64,000 nucleotides of DNA from Kitasatospora sp. NA04385 (GTDB lineage: Bacteria > Actinomycetota > Actinomycetes > Streptomycetales > Streptomycetaceae): the NCBI RefSeq assembly GCF_013364235.1, contig NZ_CP054919.1, forward strand, positions 2,274,810 to 2,338,809, written 5' to 3'. A program made the translations under genes and the position numbers. Of the stretch, positions 9,144-17,789 are shown piece by piece; position 1 is the stretch's first letter, and every line of letters starts with the position of its first letter. The notes below the pieces were generated by a model. That model saw only the letters and a program-made list of their open reading frames with translations, was not told where the DNA came from and ran no database searches.

Positions 9144-12100
9144 CTACTCCGAGCCGTAGAACAGCCGCTCCACCACCCGGCGCGCGCGCCGCGTCGTCCG
9201 CCGGTACTCGTCCACCAGCTCCCCCGAGTGCCCCACCCCGTACCCCAGGTAGCGCGCCACCCCCGCCAGCTCCCGCGCGTCGCCGGGGAAGCTGTCGCCG
9301 GCCCGGCCGCGCACCAGCATCACCGCGGCCCGCACCCGGGAGGCCAGCACCCAGGCCGCGTCCAGCACCTCCGCGTCCTCCCTCTCGACCAGCCCGGCCG
9401 CCGTCGCGGCGGCCAGCGCCGCCCGGGTGCGGGTGGTGCGCAGCTCCGGCAGCTCGTGGCCGTGCTGCAACTGCAGCAGCTGCACCGTCCACTCGACGTC
9501 CGCCAGGCCGCCGCGGCCGATCTTGGTGTGGGTGGTGGGGTCGGCGCCGCGCGGCAGCCGCTCGGACTCGATCCGGGCCTTGATCCGGCGGATCTCCACC
9601 AGGTCCCGGTCGGGGACGCCGGCGCCGGGGTAGCGCAGCGGGTCGATCAGGCCGCGGAAGCGCGCGCCCAGCTCCTCGTCGCCCGCCATCGGCTCGGCCC
9701 GCAGCAGCGCCTGGCTCTCCCAGGCGTGCGACCAGCGCGCGTAGTAGGCCGCGTACGAGCTGAGGGTGCGCACCAGCGGGCCGTTGCGGCCCTCGGGCCG
9801 CAGGTCCGCGTCGACCAGCAGCGGGGGCTCCACGGAGGGCGCGGCCAGCAGCGTGCGCAGCTCGCCGACCACCTCGCGGGCGGCCCGCGCCGCGTCCTCG
9901 TCGAGCGCGCCGAGCCGCGGCTCGTGGACGAACAGCACGTCCGCGTCGGAGCCGTAGCCGAGTTCGTGGCCGCCGAACCGGCCCATCGCGATGATCGCGA
10001 TCCGGGTGGGCAGTTCGCCGTTGCGGGCCTCCCAGCCGTTGGCCGCGGCGCGCAGCGCGCCCTGCAGGGTGGCCGCGGTGATCGAGGTGAGCGCCTCCCC
10101 GGCCAGGTCGAGGGCGCGGGCCGGGTCCTCGTCGAGCCGGCCGAGCACGTCGGCGGCGGCGGTGCGGAACAGCTCGCGGCGCCGGACCGCCCGGACGGCC
10201 GCCACCGCCGCGGCCGGGTCGCCGGCCCGGCCGACGGCGGCCAGCACCTCCGACTCCAGGGCGGCCCGGCCGCGCGGGACGAGGCCGCCCGCGTCGCCGA
10301 GCATGGCGACCGCCTCGGGGGCGCGCAGCAGCAGGTCGGGCGCCAGCCGCCCGGCGGACAGCACCCGGGCGAGCTGTTCGGCGGCGGCGCCCTCGTCGCG
10401 CAGCAGCCGCAGGTACCAGGGGGTGCGGCCGAGCGCGTCGGAGACCTGCCGGAAGTTGAGCAGCCCGGCGTCCGGGTCGGCGGAGTCGGCGAACCAGCCG
10501 AGCAGCACCGGCAGCAGGGTGCGCTGGATCGCGGCCTTGCGGCTGACGCCGGAGGCGAGCGCGGAGATGTGCCGCAGCGCGGCGGCCGGGTCGGCGTACC
10601 CGAGGGCGGCCAGGCGCTGCTTGGCGGCCTCGGTGCTGAGCCCGGCGGTGCCGGAGCCGGTGACCCGCAGTTCGGCGACCGGCAGTTCGGCGACGGCGTC
10701 CAGCAGCGGCCGGTAGAACAGCCGCTCGTGCAGCCGCCGCACCTCCACCGCGTGCCGCCGCCACTCGCGCTGCAGCGCCGCGACCGGGTCGTCCCGGCTC
10801 TCGCCCCGGATCAGCGGGGCCATGGTGCGGGCCAGTCGGCGCAGGTCGGCCGGGTCGGTGGGCATCAGGTGGGTGCGGCGCAGCCGTTGCAGCTGGATGC
10901 GGTGCTCCAGGGTGCGCAGGAAGCGGTAGGCGGTGTCCAGCGAGGCGGCGTCGGCCCGCCCGACGTAGCCGCCGGCGCTGAGCGCGGCCAGCGCCTCCAG
11001 GGTGTTGCCGCTCCTGAGCGTCTCGTCGGTGCGCCCGTGGACGAGTTGCAGCAGCTGGACGGCGAACTCGACGTCGCGCAGGCCGCCGGGGCCGAGCTTC
11101 AGCTGCCGGTCGACCTCGCCGGCCGGGATGGCGTCGACCACCCGGCGGCGCATCTGCTGGACGTCGGTGACGAAGTTCTCCCGGGCGGCGGCCTGCCACA
11201 CCAGCGGGGCGATGGCCTCGGCGTAGGCGCGGCCGAGTTCGGCGTCGCCGGCGATCGGGCGGGCCTTCAGCAGGGCCTGGAACTCCCAGGTCTTGGCCCA
11301 GCGCTGGTAGTAGGCGAGGTGGCTGGCCAGGGTGCGCACCAGCGGACCGTTGCGGCCCTCGGGGCGCAGGTTGGCGTCCACCGGCCAGATGGTGCCCTCG
11401 CCGGTGGTGTCCGAGCACAGCCGCATGGCGTGCGCGGCGAGCCGGGTGGCGGCCTGCACCGCCCGCTGCTCCTCGACGCCCTCGCGCGCCTCCGCGACGA
11501 AGATCACGTCCACGTCGGAGACGTAGTTGAGCTCGCGGCCGCCGCACTTGCCCATGCCGATGACGGCGAGCCGGCAGGCGGCCGCGGCCTCCGGGTCCTG
11601 TTCGGCGGCGATGTCCAGGGCGGTCTGCAGGGTGGCGCCGGCCAGGTCGGCGAGCTCGGCGGCGGCCTGCGGCAGGTCGGTGGTGCCGGAGAGGTCGCGG
11701 GCGGCGATGGCGAGCAGGCAGCGCCGGTAGGCGGCGCGCAGCGCGTCGGCCCGGTCGCCCCCGTCCGGCGACCACACCCGGCGGGTGAGTTCGCCGAGGA
11801 AGTCGCTCCGTCCGGGGTGGATGTCGCGCAGCTCGAAGGAGACCAGGGCGTGCCAGTCGCGGGGGTGCCGGGCCAGGTGGTCGCAGAGCGCGGTGGACGC
11901 GCCGAGGACGCCGAGCAGCCGGTCGCGCAGCGGCTTGGAGGTGGTCAGGGTGTCGCGCAGGGTGTGCCGCTCGTGCGGGTCGAGCGCCTCCAGCAGCCGG
12001 GCCAGGCCGAACAGCGCCTGGTCCGGGTCGGCGGCGGCGCCCAGTGCGTCCAGCAGCACCGGGTCGGCGGCGAGGCCCTGCAGCGCCGGTTCGCCGAGCA

Positions 12101-12188
12101 GCCGCACCGCCTGGTCGGGGTCGGAGAAGCCCCGCCGCACCAGTCGGGTCTCCAGCCGGCTGATCCGGCTCCCGGCCCGTTCCTCCAC
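9144..12188 (-). CDS. glnE: Bifunctional glutamine synthetase adenylyltransferase/deadenylase GlnE
   Basis: Controls type I glutamine synthetase by attaching AMP to, or removing it from, its regulatory tyrosine according to nitrogen status. About 1014 residues from the GTG at 12188, behind GGGAGG. Both nucleotidyltransferase domains are present with their signatures: GMGKCGGRELNYVSDVDV near residue 210 (N-terminal, deadenylylase half) and AMGRFGGHELGYGSDADV near residue 745 (C-terminal, adenylylation half), each with the metal-binding SDxD. The helical linker domain lies between. Length is normal for actinobacterial GlnE. The gene lies close to a glutamine synthetase gene (14164-15525), but that enzyme lacks the target tyrosine, so GlnE's substrate is presumably the GlnA encoded elsewhere. 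Confidence 0.95.
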   Translation of the reverse strand: MEERAGSRISRLETRLVRRGFSDPDQAVRLLGEPALQGLAADPVLLDALGAAADPDQALFGLARLLEALDPHERHTLRDTLTTSKPLRDRLLGVLGASTALCDHLARHPRDWHALVSFELRDIHPGRSDFLGELTRRVWSPDGGDRADALRAAYRRCLLAIAARDLSGTTDLPQAAAELADLAGATLQTALDIAAEQDPEAAAACRLAVIGMGKCGGRELNYVSDVDVIFVAEAREGVEEQRAVQAATRLAAHAMRLCSDTTGEGTIWPVDANLRPEGRNGPLVRTLASHLAYYQRWAKTWEFQALLKARPIAGDAELGRAYAEAIAPLVWQAAARENFVTDVQQMRRRVVDAIPAGEVDRQLKLGPGGLRDVEFAVQLLQLVHGRTDETLRSGNTLEALAALSAGGYVGRADAASLDTAYRFLRTLEHRIQLQRLRRTHLMPTDPADLRRLARTMAPLIRGESRDDPVAALQREWRRHAVEVRRLHERLFYRPLLDAVAELPVAELRVTGSGTAGLSTEAAKQRLAALGYADPAAALRHISALASGVSRKAAIQRTLLPVLLGWFADSADPDAGLLNFRQVSDALGRTPWYLRLLRDEGAAAEQLARVLSAGRLAPDLLLRAPEAVAMLGDAGGLVPRGRAALESEVLAAVGRAGDPAAAVAAVRAVRRRELFRTAAADVLGRLDEDPARALDLAGEALTSITAATLQGALRAAANGWEARNGELPTRIAIIAMGRFGGHELGYGSDADVLFVHEPRLGALDEDAARAAREVVGELRTLLAAPSVEPPLLVDADLRPEGRNGPLVRTLSSYAAYYARWSHAWESQALLRAEPMAGDEELGARFRGLIDPLRYPGAGVPDRDLVEIRRIKARIESERLPRGADPTTHTKIGRGGLADVEWTVQLLQLQHGHELPELRTTRTRAALAAATAAGLVEREDAEVLDAAWVLASRVRAAVMLVRGRAGDSFPGDARELAGVARYLGYGVGHSGELVDEYRRTTRRARRVVERLFYGSE

Positions 12189-12327
12189 CGTCGTCCCGCC
12201 TCCCGTACCCGATCGCTGCCCGGAGGACCCGCACCCCGTCCGAGGAGTCCGCTCCCTGCCCGAAGGGTACGTTCCCACCCGCCCCGCACGCGCCCCGTGA
12301 CGCACCGTCGGCCGGGCCCCGTCCCCC

Positions 12328-12396
12328 GCGCCCGCCCGTGACACCCCCGCCGCCCGGCTCGCGCGCCCGCCCGTGACACCCCCGCCGCCCGGCTCG
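12328..12396. repeat. Tandem duplication between glnE and the acyltransferase gene
   Basis: Two identical 34-bp copies (12328-12361 and 12363-12396, period 35 bp), each containing CCCGTGACACCCCCGCCG. They sit in the 219-bp divergent intergenic region just before the acyltransferase start and may contain or duplicate promoter elements. Confidence 0.8.
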
Positions 12397-12407
12397 TTGG
12401 CCACGGG

Positions 12408-13640
12408 GTGACCCCCTTCCTCCGGCCCTCCTCCCTCCCTTCCCCTCCGCTCCCTTCCGCCCTCCCCGCCCGGCTGCCCTCGCTCACCGGGCTGCGCTTC
12501 CTGGCCGCGCTGCTGGTGGTCTGCTACCACCTGTCCCGCCAGGTCGGCACCCTCCCGGTGCTCAGCCCCCTCGCCTGGTACGGGCGTTCGGGCGTGACGT
12601 TCTTCTTCGTGCTGTCCGGTTTCGTGCTCGCCTGGACGTACGCGGACGCCGCCGTCCCGGCCCGCCGCTTCTACCGCCGCCGCCTGGCCCGGATCTGGCC
12701 GCTGCACGCCCTGACCACCGGCGCCTCGCTCGCCGTGTACGCCGCGCTCGGCGCGGCCGTGCCGGTCACCGCCGCGCTGTGGTCGCTGCCGCTGCTGCAC
12801 CCGTGGGGGCGGAGCACCGTGATGGGCGGCAACCCGGCCGGCTGGTCGCTCGGCGACGAGGGCTGGTTCTACCTGCTGTTCCCCCTCCTGCTGCGCCTGC
12901 GCCCGGGGCTGCGCACCGCCGCGCTGTGCTGCGCGAGCGGCCCGCTGCTGTGGCTGGCCGGCTCGGCCGTCGCCGACCCGTCCCTGCGCAGCTGGCTGCT
13001 GGACTACCTGCCGCTCAGCCGCACCCCGCAGTTCCTGCTCGGCGTCGCCCTCGCCCTGGCCCTCCGCCACGGCCGGCTGCCCGTCCTGCCGCTGCTCCCC
13101 ACCGCCCTCGCGGTCGCGGCCTTCCACCTCGCCCTGGTCCCCTGGCACCACGCCGTCCCCGACCCGGCCTGGCACAGCCCCTACATCGCCTCCCAGCTCC
13201 TCTCCGCCCCGCTGTTCGCCGCCCTGATCACCGCCGCCGCCCAGGCCGACCTGCACCGCCCCGGCGGCCCGCTCACCCGCCGCCCCTGGCTGCTGCTCGG
13301 CGACTGGTCCTTCGCCTGGTACCTGGTCCACGAGATCACCTTCCGCCCCTGGCTCCACCACCACGGCCACCCCTCCCCCGGCCTCCCCACCGCCGCCACC
13401 TGGCTCCTGCTGGCCACCGCCTCCCTCGCCCTGGCCGCCGCCCTCCACCACCTCGTCGAACAACCCCTGGAACGCCTCCTCCGCGACCGCCCGGCCCCCG
13501 CCAGGCCCCGCCGTCCTCCACCACCGCGCACCCGCACCCGCACCCGCAGCGCAGCCGCGGACGGTGACCGCACCCGCCCGCGACCGCACTCGCCCGGTCC
13601 GTCCTACACCCGCCGCCAGGGCTCCGCGAACACCGTGTAG
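12408..13640 (+). CDS. Acyltransferase-3 family integral membrane O-acyltransferase
   Basis: About 410 residues from the GTG at 12408. It has the OafA/NodX-type acyltransferase-3 pattern: LTGLRFLAALLVVCYH near the N-terminus with the conserved His after the first membrane helix, GVTFFFVLSGFVLAW in the second, then a YRRRLARIWPLH loop and about ten hydrophobic segments. A WSLGDEGWFYLLFP segment matches the conserved central motif with its acidic residue. Such enzymes transfer acetyl or other acyl groups to sugars, exopolysaccharides or secondary metabolites; the acceptor is not apparent here. The C-terminal 50 residues are Pro/Arg-rich. The 3' end overlaps the convergent gene at 13604-14026 by 37 bp, so the last codons may be less certain. 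Confidence 0.85.
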   Translation: MTPFLRPSSLPSPPLPSALPARLPSLTGLRFLAALLVVCYHLSRQVGTLPVLSPLAWYGRSGVTFFFVLSGFVLAWTYADAAVPARRFYRRRLARIWPLHALTTGASLAVYAALGAAVPVTAALWSLPLLHPWGRSTVMGGNPAGWSLGDEGWFYLLFPLLLRLRPGLRTAALCCASGPLLWLAGSAVADPSLRSWLLDYLPLSRTPQFLLGVALALALRHGRLPVLPLLPTALAVAAFHLALVPWHHAVPDPAWHSPYIASQLLSAPLFAALITAAAQADLHRPGGPLTRRPWLLLGDWSFAWYLVHEITFRPWLHHHGHPSPGLPTAATWLLLATASLALAAALHHLVEQPLERLLRDRPAPARPRRPPPPRTRTRTRSAAADGDRTRPRPHSPGPSYTRRQGSANTV

Positions 13641-14026
13641 AAGTGCGGCAGGCTGTCCTCGGGCCCGTTCTCCAGCCGCCGGAACACCTTCCCGATCGGG
13701 TTGCACACCTGCCCGCTCGGCAGCGCCACCACCAGCGGGAAGCCGAACGCCGCGACGTCCTCCCCGGCCACCGGCCGCCAGGCGGCGCCGCCCTGCCGGA
13801 CCATCACCTCACCGACGTAGCAGCCGAACCCGAACAGCGTCTCGCCGAGCTGGGCACTGACGATCCCGTTCGCCCGGAAGTCCTCGATGATCCCGTCCAC
13901 CACCGCCAGACTCCGCACCGAGTAGTCCAGTTCGGCCCCGCTCACCTGCGCCGCCGACACCACGATGTCCGCCGCGAACCTCCCGGCGTTCACCGCCTCC
14001 GGCGCGTACCGCAACCGCAACTCCAT
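13604..14026 (-). CDS. Conserved protein of unknown function, 140 residues
   Basis: Soluble-looking protein with no signal peptide or membrane segment. It begins MELRLRYAPEAVNAGRFAAD and contains LDYSVRSLAVVDGIIEDFR and GETLFGFGCYVGEVMVR, alternating helix and strand, with no catalytic motif I recognise. Codon use is good GC3 coding from the ATG at 14026 to the stop. It lies downstream of the glutamine synthetase gene in the same direction, separated by a terminator-like hairpin, so it is probably transcribed separately. Its 3' end overlaps the convergent acyltransferase gene. Confidence 0.7.
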   Translation of the reverse strand: MELRLRYAPEAVNAGRFAADIVVSAAQVSGAELDYSVRSLAVVDGIIEDFRANGIVSAQLGETLFGFGCYVGEVMVRQGGAAWRPVAGEDVAAFGFPLVVALPSGQVCNPIGKVFRRLENGPEDSLPHFYTVFAEPWRRV

Positions 14027-14109
14027 CTGCCCTCCCGGCCCGTGACGATCGACAGGGTTCCGCTTCCCCCCGCCCCACCCCCGTACACGGCCCGCCCCGA
14101 AAACGGCCG

Positions 14110-14144
14110 GGCCCCGCCCCGAGCACGCGGCTCGGAGCGGGGCC
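14110..14144 (-). terminator. Terminator-like hairpin downstream of the glutamine synthetase gene
   Basis: Arms 14110-14124 and 14130-14144 pair over 15 positions with one mismatch around a 5-base loop. There is no T tract. It lies about 20 bp after the synthetase stop on the minus strand. Confidence 0.6.
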
Positions 14145-14163
14145 GGACGGGCCGTCGCCGTAC

Positions 14164-15525
14164 TCACAGCACCTGGAGCACCTTGCGCAGCTCGAACGGG
14201 GTGACCTCGGAGCGGTACTCCTCCCACTCCTGGCGCTTGTTGCGCAGGAAGAAGTCGAAGACGTGCTCGCCCAGGGTCTCGGCGACGAGTTCGCTGCGCT
14301 GCATGAGGTCGATGGCCTCGCCGAGGTTCTGCGGCATGGGCTGGATGCCGAGGGCGCGGCGCTCGGCGTCGGTGAGGGCCCAGACGTCGTCGTCGGCGCC
14401 CGGGGGGAGTTCGAGGTTGTCCTCGATGCCCTTGAGGCCGGCGGCGAGGGTGACGGCGTAGGCGAGGTAGGGGTTGCAGCCGGTGTCGAGGGAGCGGACC
14501 TCGATGCGGGTGGAGCCCTGCTTGCCGGGCTTGTACATGGGGACGCGGATCAGGGCGGAGCGGTTGTTGTGGCCCCAGCAGATGTAGGAGGGGGCCTCGC
14601 CGCCGGCGCCGGCGGTGCGCTGGGAGCCGCCCCAGATGCGCTTGTAGGAGTTGACCCACTGGTTGGTGACGGCGGCGGTCTCGGCGGCGTACTTGAGCAG
14701 GCCGGCGATGAAGGAGCGGCCGACCTTGGAGAGCTGGTACTCGGCGCCGGACTCGTGGAAGGCGTTGCGGTCGCCCTCGAAGAGGGAGACGTGGGTGTGC
14801 ATGCCGGAGCCGGGGTGGTTGGAGAACGGCTTGGGCATGAAGCTGGCGTGGACGCCCTGTTCGAGGGCGACCTCCTTCATGACCAGGCGGAAGGTCATGA
14901 TGTTGTCGGCGGTGGAGAGCGCGTCGGCGTAGCGCAGGTCGATCTCCTGCTGGCCGGGGGCGCCCTCGTGGTGGCTGAACTCGACCGAGATGCCCATGGA
15001 TTCGAGCATGGTGATGGCCTGGCGGCGGAAGTCGTGGCCGATGCCGCGCGGGGTGTGGTCGAAGTAGCCGGACTGGTCGGCGGGGGTCGGCGCGGTGCCG
15101 TCGCCGGGGAGGTCCTTGAGGAGGAAGAACTCGATCTCGGGGTGGGTGTAGAAGGTGAAGCCGAGGTTGGAGGCCTTCTCCAGGGTGCGCTTGAGGACGT
15201 AGCGCGGGTCCGCGTAGGAGGGCGAGCCGTCGGGCATCAGGATGTCGCAGAACATCCGGGCGGTTCCGGGGTTCTCGGAGCGCCACGGCAGTATCTGGAA
15301 GGTGGTCGGGTCCGGCTTCGCGATCATGTCGGACTCGTAGACCCGGGCGAAGCCCTCGATCGCCGAGCCGTCGAAGCCGATGCCCTCCTCGAAGGCCTGT
15401 TCCAGTTCCGCCGGAGCGACCGCCACGGACTTGAGGAACCCGAGCACGTCGGTGAACCACAGTCGGACGAACCGGATGTCACGCTCTTCGAGCGTGCGAA
15501 GCACGAACTCCTGCTGCTTGCCCAT
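14164..15525 (-). CDS. glnA2: GlnA2-type glutamine synthetase-like enzyme (probable gamma-glutamylpolyamine synthetase)
   Basis: Type I glutamine synthetase fold, 453 residues from the ATG at 15525 behind GGTGAGA. Seen: an N-terminal beta-grasp domain, the HPEIEFFLL metal-ligand strand, PKPFSNHPGSGMHTHVSL, NNRSALIRVP and the C-terminal RIEVRSLDTGCNPYLA. The loop that carries the adenylylation tyrosine in GlnA (NLYDLP) reads DDDVWALTD here, so the enzyme lacks the tyrosine that GlnE modifies. Gene neighbours (nadE on one side, glnE on the other) match the SCO2241 (GlnA2) locus of S. coelicolor, whose product is reported to glutamylate polyamines. That function here is inferred from context and from the missing tyrosine; a plain glutamine synthetase is the alternative. 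Confidence 0.85.
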   Translation of the reverse strand: MGKQQEFVLRTLEERDIRFVRLWFTDVLGFLKSVAVAPAELEQAFEEGIGFDGSAIEGFARVYESDMIAKPDPTTFQILPWRSENPGTARMFCDILMPDGSPSYADPRYVLKRTLEKASNLGFTFYTHPEIEFFLLKDLPGDGTAPTPADQSGYFDHTPRGIGHDFRRQAITMLESMGISVEFSHHEGAPGQQEIDLRYADALSTADNIMTFRLVMKEVALEQGVHASFMPKPFSNHPGSGMHTHVSLFEGDRNAFHESGAEYQLSKVGRSFIAGLLKYAAETAAVTNQWVNSYKRIWGGSQRTAGAGGEAPSYICWGHNNRSALIRVPMYKPGKQGSTRIEVRSLDTGCNPYLAYAVTLAAGLKGIEDNLELPPGADDDVWALTDAERRALGIQPMPQNLGEAIDLMQRSELVAETLGEHVFDFFLRNKRQEWEEYRSEVTPFELRKVLQVL

Positions 15526-15824
15526 GGGGAAAGTCTCACCTCTGCTCTTTACGCCCGTGTTACGCCGCCCGCACCGGCCGGCCCGGACCGGCGAAGACCT
15601 CGCACGGACCGCGTCGTCCCCCATCATGGCGGATCATCGCCCGCTTGCCGATCCCTGGCGGATCCGGGGGAGCGGCCCGGGGCGGCGTCCGGGGTCCGCG
15701 GGGTGACGTCCGAGCACGGAAGCGGCCGCAAGAGGGTGGAAAAGGGGTGAATCCGGGCGCCGGACCCACCGCCCGGGGGGCACCCCCGCGACATAGCGTC
15801 AGTTAGACGATTACACTCGTGGGC

Positions 15825-17570
15825 ATGCCGAATCTGCGTCTCGCCCTGTGCCAGATCGACCCCTGGGTCGGTGACCTCGCCCGCAACAGCGAGGAGGTGC
15901 TGCGCTGGTCGAAGCGGGCCGCCGAGTCCGGCGCCGACCTGATCGCCTTCCCGGAGATGGTGCTGACCGGGTACCCGGTGGAGGACCTGGCCTTCCGGGG
16001 CTCGTTCGTCGAGGGCTCGCGCGCCGCGCTGGTCGACCTGGCGGCGAAGCTGGCCGCCGAGGGCCTGGGCGACACCCCGGTGGTGGTCGGCTACCTGGGC
16101 CGCGGCGAGCCGGGCACCCGGTACGCCGGCCGCCCGCAGAACTGCGCGGCGGTGCTGCGCGGCGGCGAGGTGGTGACCAGGTTCGCCAAGCACTTCCTGC
16201 CGAACTACGGCGTGTTCGACGAGTACCGCTACTTCGTGCCGGGCGACCAGCTGACGGTGCTGCGGCTGCACGGCGTGGACGTCGCGCTGGCGATCTGCGA
16301 GGACATCTGGCAGGAGGGCGGCCGGGTCGCCGCCACCGGCCAGGCGGCCGCGGGCCTGCTGCTGTCGCTGAACGGTTCGCCGTACGAGCGCGACAAGGAC
16401 GACGTCCGGCTGGAGCTGGTCCGGCGCCGGGCCGCCGAGGCGGGCTGCCCGCTGGTGTACCTGAACATGGTCGGCGCGCAGGACGAGCTGGTCTTCGACG
16501 GCGAGTCGATGGTGGTCACCGAGGGCGGCGAACTGCTGGCCCGCGGGCCGCAGTTCGAGGAGGCGCTGCTGGTCGTCGACCTGGACCTGCCGGCCGCGAA
16601 CGAGGACGGCCTGCCGGACGGCACGGTGCTCGCCGACGGCCTGCGGCTGACCCGGGTCGACCTGGGCGGCGCGCCGAAGGAGCGGCCCGCCGCACCGCTC
16701 GACCCGGAGGTCGCCGAGCGGCTGGACGACGAGGCCGAGGTGTACGCGGCACTGGTCGAGGGCACCCGGGCGTACGTCCGCAAGAACGGAATGCGCTCGG
16801 TGCTGATCGGCCTGTCCGGCGGCATCGACTCGGCGCTGGTCGCGGCGATCGCGGTGGACGCGATCGGCGCGGAGAACGTGTACGGCGTCTCGATGCCCTC
16901 GCGCTACTCCTCGCAGCACTCCCGGGACGACGCCGCCGAGCTGGCCCGCCGCACCGGCCTGCACTTCCGCACGGTGTCGATCGCCCCGATGTTCGACGCC
17001 TACCTGGGCGCCACCGAGCTGACCGGCCTGGCCGAGGAGAACCTGCAGTCCCGGCTGCGCGGCACGCTGCTGATGGCGATCTCCAACCAGGAGGGGCAGA
17101 TCGTCCTGGCGCCGGGCAACAAGAGCGAGCTGGCGGTCGGCTACTCGACGCTGTACGGCGACTCGGTGGGCGCGTACGGGCCGATCAAGGACGTGTACAA
17201 GACGCTGGTCTTCCGGCTGGCGCGCTGGCGCAACGCACAGGCCGAGGCGCGCGGCGAGGTGCCGCCGATCCCGGAGAACACCATCTCCAAGCCGCCGTCG
17301 GCGGAACTGCGGCCGGACCAGAAGGACACCGACTCGCTGCCCGACTACGACCTGCTGGACGCCGTCCTGACCAGGTACGTGGAGGGCGACGAGGGCCGGG
17401 ACGCGATCGTCGCCGCCGGGTACCCGGCCGAGGTGGTGGACCGGGTGGTGCGGCTGGTGGACACCGCCGAGTACAAGCGGCGGCAGTACCCGCCGGGCCC
17501 GAAGGTCTCGCCGAAGAACTTCGGCCGCGACCGCCGGCTGCCCATCACCAACCGCTGGCGGCAGGGCTGA
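15825..17570 (+). CDS. nadE: Glutamine-dependent NAD+ synthetase
   Basis: Makes NAD+ from nicotinic acid adenine dinucleotide using ammonia taken from glutamine. About 581 residues. The N-terminal nitrilase-type glutaminase domain carries the nucleophile in ALAICEDIWQEGG (about residue 157); the C-terminal synthetase domain has the ATP-pyrophosphatase loop GLSGGIDSALVA (about 331) and LAPGNKSELAVGYSTLYGDS. The ATG at 15825 is preferred; a GTG at 15819 is in frame. There is no ribosome site, and a TACACT hexamer (15812-15817) fits a -10 box for a leaderless or near-leaderless transcript (inference). A GC hairpin follows the stop. Confidence 0.95.
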   Translation: MPNLRLALCQIDPWVGDLARNSEEVLRWSKRAAESGADLIAFPEMVLTGYPVEDLAFRGSFVEGSRAALVDLAAKLAAEGLGDTPVVVGYLGRGEPGTRYAGRPQNCAAVLRGGEVVTRFAKHFLPNYGVFDEYRYFVPGDQLTVLRLHGVDVALAICEDIWQEGGRVAATGQAAAGLLLSLNGSPYERDKDDVRLELVRRRAAEAGCPLVYLNMVGAQDELVFDGESMVVTEGGELLARGPQFEEALLVVDLDLPAANEDGLPDGTVLADGLRLTRVDLGGAPKERPAAPLDPEVAERLDDEAEVYAALVEGTRAYVRKNGMRSVLIGLSGGIDSALVAAIAVDAIGAENVYGVSMPSRYSSQHSRDDAAELARRTGLHFRTVSIAPMFDAYLGATELTGLAEENLQSRLRGTLLMAISNQEGQIVLAPGNKSELAVGYSTLYGDSVGAYGPIKDVYKTLVFRLARWRNAQAEARGEVPPIPENTISKPPSAELRPDQKDTDSLPDYDLLDAVLTRYVEGDEGRDAIVAAGYPAEVVDRVVRLVDTAEYKRRQYPPGPKVSPKNFGRDRRLPITNRWRQG

Positions 17571-17581
17571 GCGGGGCGCGG

Positions 17582-17608
17582 GCGCCCCGCGGGGAGCCCG
17601 CGGGGCGC
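17582..17608 (+). terminator. GC-rich hairpin after nadE
   Basis: A perfect 12-bp inverted repeat (17582-17593 with 17597-17608) closes a 3-base loop 11 bp after the nadE stop. There is no T tract, as is common for Streptomyces terminators. Confidence 0.65.
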
Positions 17609-17705
17609 GGCTGACAGCGGGGGCGCGAAGGGTTAGGGTGAGCGCCGCAGCGCGCGCCCGTGACACGCCCGGCGCGCCCGGACCGAGGAGGTGGGAGAGA
17701 TCACC

Positions 17706-17750
17706 GTGCAGGTCGTCGAGGTGCTCCCCCGCCGCCGGGCCGCGGCCTGA
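17706..17750 (+). CDS. Possible 14-residue leader peptide upstream of the methyltransferase
   Basis: A GTG-started frame encodes MQVVEVLPRRRAAA and is preceded by an unusually good ribosome site (GAGGAGGTGGGAGAG, 17685-17699). It ends 39 bp before the TTG of the methyltransferase and lies in the same frame. It may be a translated leader, a decoy start or chance. I do not recognise the peptide. Confidence 0.3.
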   Translation: MQVVEVLPRRRAAA

Positions 17751-17789
17751 CCGGCCGGGGAGCCCGCCAGGCTCTCCGAGAGGTCCCCG

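Noticed and set aside
17610..17625. Single TGACAGC after nadE as another SARP site
   Set aside because: Only one copy, so probably chance.
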